Positions 6,610 to 8,591 of a stretch of 8,591 bases of DNA are shown piece after piece (positions within the stretch are counted from its first letter, which is position 1; every line of letters begins with the position of its first letter). Where the stretch lies: positions 1,261,695 through 1,270,285 of the forward strand of contig CP070672.1 of NCBI GenBank assembly GCA_020351895.1, read 5' to 3'. The notes under the pieces were generated by a model. That model was not told the origin of the DNA and did no database searches. It worked only from the letters and a program-made list of their open reading frames with translations. The stretch is from Thermoplasmata archaeon (GTDB lineage: Archaea; Thermoplasmatota; Thermoplasmata; GCA-020350865). The position numbers and the translations under genes are program-made.

Positions 6610-7860
6610 TCAAATCCTTGGTGTGTAATCCAAAGTTGCTTGGACCTTAATTTTCTGGCCATGCAGATCCTTGATGAAATCATCTTCCTCCAGGACTTTC
6701 TTTGCCTCCATGATAGGAACGGAAAGCTGGATTTCTCTGGTTCTTCCGTATCTTCCCTTGGAAATCACCCTTGCATGGATTATACCCAGCATGTCCAATT
6801 CCGAAATCAGGTCCGTTATTCTCCTTTGTGTTAAAACACTCACATCGGTTTTCTTGCATAGTTCCTTGTAGGTGCTGAAGACGTCACCTGTGTTCAGCTT
6901 GTCCCTTCCACTTTCTTCGTTTAAGATCATTCCAAAGAGCAGGAGCTTCGACTGAGTGGGCAGGGTTCGTATGACCTCTGCTACGCAGTCAAGCTCGATT
7001 TTATTTTTAGCCTTGTACACATATGACTCAACCACTTTGTCCTCCTTGTTTCTCTCGGCCAATTCTCCTGCCACCCGAAGGAGTTCCAAGGCCCTTCTCG
7101 CATCCCCATGCTCCTGTGCGGCAAGGGCCGCGCAAAGGGAAATTACCGGGGGCTCCACCACCCTTCTTCTGAATGCCAATTCGGCTCTCTGCATGAGTAT
7201 GTCCCGCAGTTGCTCGGCATTGTACGGCGGAAATACCATCTTCTCCTCACCGAGCCTGCTTTTAATTCTTGGATCCAAGAATTCTGTGAACTTGAGATCA
7301 TTGGAGATACCGATTATACTCACCTTTGCCCTTATTAAATCATCGTTAATTTTCGAAAGGTGGTAGAGCACATCATCTCCGCTCTTGTAAACCAGCTTAT
7401 CTATTTCATCTAAAATTATCACAGCAACCCTGGCCTTGCTGTCCATCTTCTCTTTCAGCATGTTATAAACCTTCTCAGTGGGCCATCCTGTGAATGGAAT
7501 CTGCTCCTCCCAATCTTTTATGAACCTGTTTCCTATGTTCGCCAAAATCCCGTACTGTGTGTCCACTACTTCGCAATTGATGTAAATGTATTGTATGTTT
7601 CCCATATCGCTTGTGGATTTTTTTATCTCTTTGCCAAGAAATTTAACTACAGCGGTTTTGCCTGTTCCTGTCTTTCCAAAGATGAGCACATTGGATGGCC
7701 GATCTCCCCTTAATGCTGTGGATAGGATAGAGGCCAATTGATCGATTTGATAATCCCTATGTGGAAGGTTCTCAGGAATATAGGATGGTCTGAGAATATC
7801 TCTATTCTTTTTAAACAATGTATCGGATTTTAAATAATTATGGAAGACTGATTCTTCCAT
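6610..7860 (-). CDS. cdc6: Orc1/Cdc6 replication initiator
   Basis: This 416-residue AAA+ ATPase binds origin boxes and loads the MCM helicase. Visible elements are Walker A GKTGTGKT (62-69), Walker B VIILDEID (147-154), sensor 1 GISN (184-187) and sensor 2 GDARRAL (252-258). The C-terminal winged helix is at about 300-385, including VLTQRRITDLISELDMLGII and a wing at KGRYGRTRE. Length is normal for the family. An upstream ATG at 7902 keeps the frame, but GGAGGT (complement of 7866-7871) lies 5 bases before the ATG at 7860, and the homologous N-terminus begins there, so I take the shorter form. The gene stands alone in its strand block and is separated from the upstream hydrolase by 136 bases. 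Initiator genes often neighbour an origin, but I could not recognise origin boxes nearby. Confidence 0.94.
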   Translation of the reverse strand: MEESVFHNYLKSDTLFKKNRDILRPSYIPENLPHRDYQIDQLASILSTALRGDRPSNVLIFGKTGTGKTAVVKFLGKEIKKSTSDMGNIQYIYINCEVVDTQYGILANIGNRFIKDWEEQIPFTGWPTEKVYNMLKEKMDSKARVAVIILDEIDKLVYKSGDDVLYHLSKINDDLIRAKVSIIGISNDLKFTEFLDPRIKSRLGEEKMVFPPYNAEQLRDILMQRAELAFRRRVVEPPVISLCAALAAQEHGDARRALELLRVAGELAERNKEDKVVESYVYKAKNKIELDCVAEVIRTLPTQSKLLLFGMILNEESGRDKLNTGDVFSTYKELCKKTDVSVLTQRRITDLISELDMLGIIHARVISKGRYGRTREIQLSVPIMEAKKVLEEDDFIKDLHGQKIKVQATLDYTPRI

Positions 7861-7865
7861 GCCAT

Positions 7866-7871
7866 ACCTCC
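7866..7871 (-). promoter_or_regulatory. Shine-Dalgarno site fixing the cdc6 start
   Basis: GGAGGT on the minus strand, 5 bases before the ATG at 7860. It is the best ribosome site near this gene and argues against the upstream ATG at 7902. Confidence 0.7.
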
Positions 7872-7943
7872 CCCCAAAACCCATGCAGTCATTAGAGCCC
7901 ACATAACTAAGAGTGCATCAAGTGTTTGGTGTTAAAGGTAATT

Positions 7944-7957
7944 GCAAAATAAGTACT
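7944..7957 (-). promoter_or_regulatory. Weak candidate TATA element upstream of cdc6
   Basis: The minus strand reads TAGTACTTATTTTG, a loose TATA-like match about 85-97 bases before the cdc6 ATG. Initiation near 7920 would leave a leader of some 60 bases carrying the GGAGGT site. The rest of the 136-base gap is AT-rich and shows no clear repeat, hairpin or origin box. Confidence 0.25.
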
Positions 7958-7996
7958 AAAGTTTTTCTTCGCCGTAAAACGATTGTAAAATCTTTG

Positions 7997-8584
7997 TTAA
8001 CTTTTTTTGATTGAAAAAATATCATCGTGTCCTGGTATAACGTAATCAGCAATTTGTACGATTTTATTCATGCTTGCAAGCGCAATTTCTGGATTGAAAT
8101 TAATTCCCGGGGGAACCCATTGTAGGTAATTATCCTTGATGGGAAGTGCGTCACCTGTAATTACATATGTCTTATTTAGCTCGGAATCGTGCACAACAAC
8201 TGATATGCTGCCTTGAGTGTGACCCGGGGTCTCCATGATTTTGATGTTTTCACTGAACTGTAATTCGCCCTGGATAATGATCACATTTTTTAATCTAACA
8301 GGATACTCATTTGCATGTGCAATGAATTTTGCTTTGTTGAATAAGGCGTTGTTTCCCATATGATCTCCATGTAAATGCGTGTTTATCACGGTGTCTATCT
8401 CATCCTTTGAAAGGCCGAGATTTGACAGGCCCTGTAAAATGCTCTTTCCTTCCCCCGGAAGACCTGTATCGACGATCAGATTGTGTCCATCGGCGCACAC
8501 CAGGGTTACAGTTGAACTTGCCTGCAATATCATACCAAGGTTGTTTCTTACAAGTATTCCAGGTTTGATCACTTCTATGAGCAT
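7997..8584 (-). CDS. Metallo-beta-lactamase-fold hydrolase, MBLAC1-like
   Basis: This 195-residue protein has the full metal-binding set of the metallo-beta-lactamase fold: HLHGDH at 70-75, His122 in PGHTQGS, Asp145 in TGDA and His186 in PGHD. Two metal ions and hydrolysis of an ester, thioester or phosphoester are the family norm; the substrate cannot be told. The compact size and the N-terminal TVTLV..DGHNLIVDTG pattern followed by THLHGDHMGN recall the MBLAC1-like group rather than glyoxalase II or RNase Z, which carry extra domains; this is from memory. The start is ATG at 8584 (MLIEVIKPGI), only 7 bases from the window edge and with no in-frame stop visible upstream, so a longer N-terminus cannot be excluded. 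No operon partner is visible, and no clear terminator follows. Confidence 0.85.
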   Translation of the reverse strand: MLIEVIKPGILVRNNLGMILQASSTVTLVCADGHNLIVDTGLPGEGKSILQGLSNLGLSKDEIDTVINTHLHGDHMGNNALFNKAKFIAHANEYPVRLKNVIIIQGELQFSENIKIMETPGHTQGSISVVVHDSELNKTYVITGDALPIKDNYLQWVPPGINFNPEIALASMNKIVQIADYVIPGHDDIFSIKKS

Positions 8585-8591
8585 CTTAATC

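Noticed and set aside
6600..6613. Small inverted repeat TTGAAA-GT-TTTCAA between the convergent genes
   Set aside because: A 6-bp AT-rich stem with a 2-base loop is too weak to call a terminator.
7861..7996. Replication origin next to cdc6
   Set aside because: The gap is AT-rich, but I found no paired or repeated origin-recognition-box-like sequences, only single weak matches.

Overview
The window looks like part of the chromosome of an uncultured archaeon, most likely of the Thermoplasmatota. It holds a Cdc6/Orc1 initiator, a prefoldin beta subunit, a KEOPS Pcc1 gene, an archaeal-type (Ser/His) signal peptidase pair, a split archaeal-style glutamate synthase and TATA-type promoters. The signal peptidase motif around YTGNWPP...VVES.SM is one I associate with Thermoplasmatota; this placement is from memory, not from a search.

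Left block (1-3203, minus strand). An apparent operon runs right to left: an Lrp/AsnC regulator (2754-3203), a HdrB-HdrC fusion protein (1332-2723), the amidotransferase domain of glutamate synthase as a separate protein (44-1330), and the first codons of another gene at the window edge, probably the next glutamate synthase domain. The last two gene junctions overlap or nearly touch, so translation is probably coupled. The likely theme is amino-acid-responsive control of glutamate synthesis, with an iron-sulfur electron carrier as a candidate partner.

Middle block (3204-4141, plus strand). A 217-base AT-rich divergent promoter region separates lrp from pcc1 (3421-3675) and the prefoldin beta gene (3735-4106), which ends at an oligo-T terminator. 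pcc1 was too short for simple ORF calling and is interrupted in frame by a UGA codon exactly inside its conserved C-terminal helix. This is the most surprising local observation.

Right block (4142-6591, plus strand). Two tandem paralogous signal peptidases share a catalytic core that is about 78% identical by eye but have different cytoplasmic tails. The first has an 80-residue acidic N-terminal extension and a C-terminal tail of three perfect 12-residue Glu/Pro repeats, whose DNA copies differ only at synonymous positions.

End block (6610-8584, minus strand). A complete Cdc6/Orc1 initiator converges on the second peptidase gene. A small MBLAC1-like metallo-beta-lactamase-fold hydrolase lies upstream of it. 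I found no recognisable origin boxes, RNA genes, CRISPR arrays or mobile elements.
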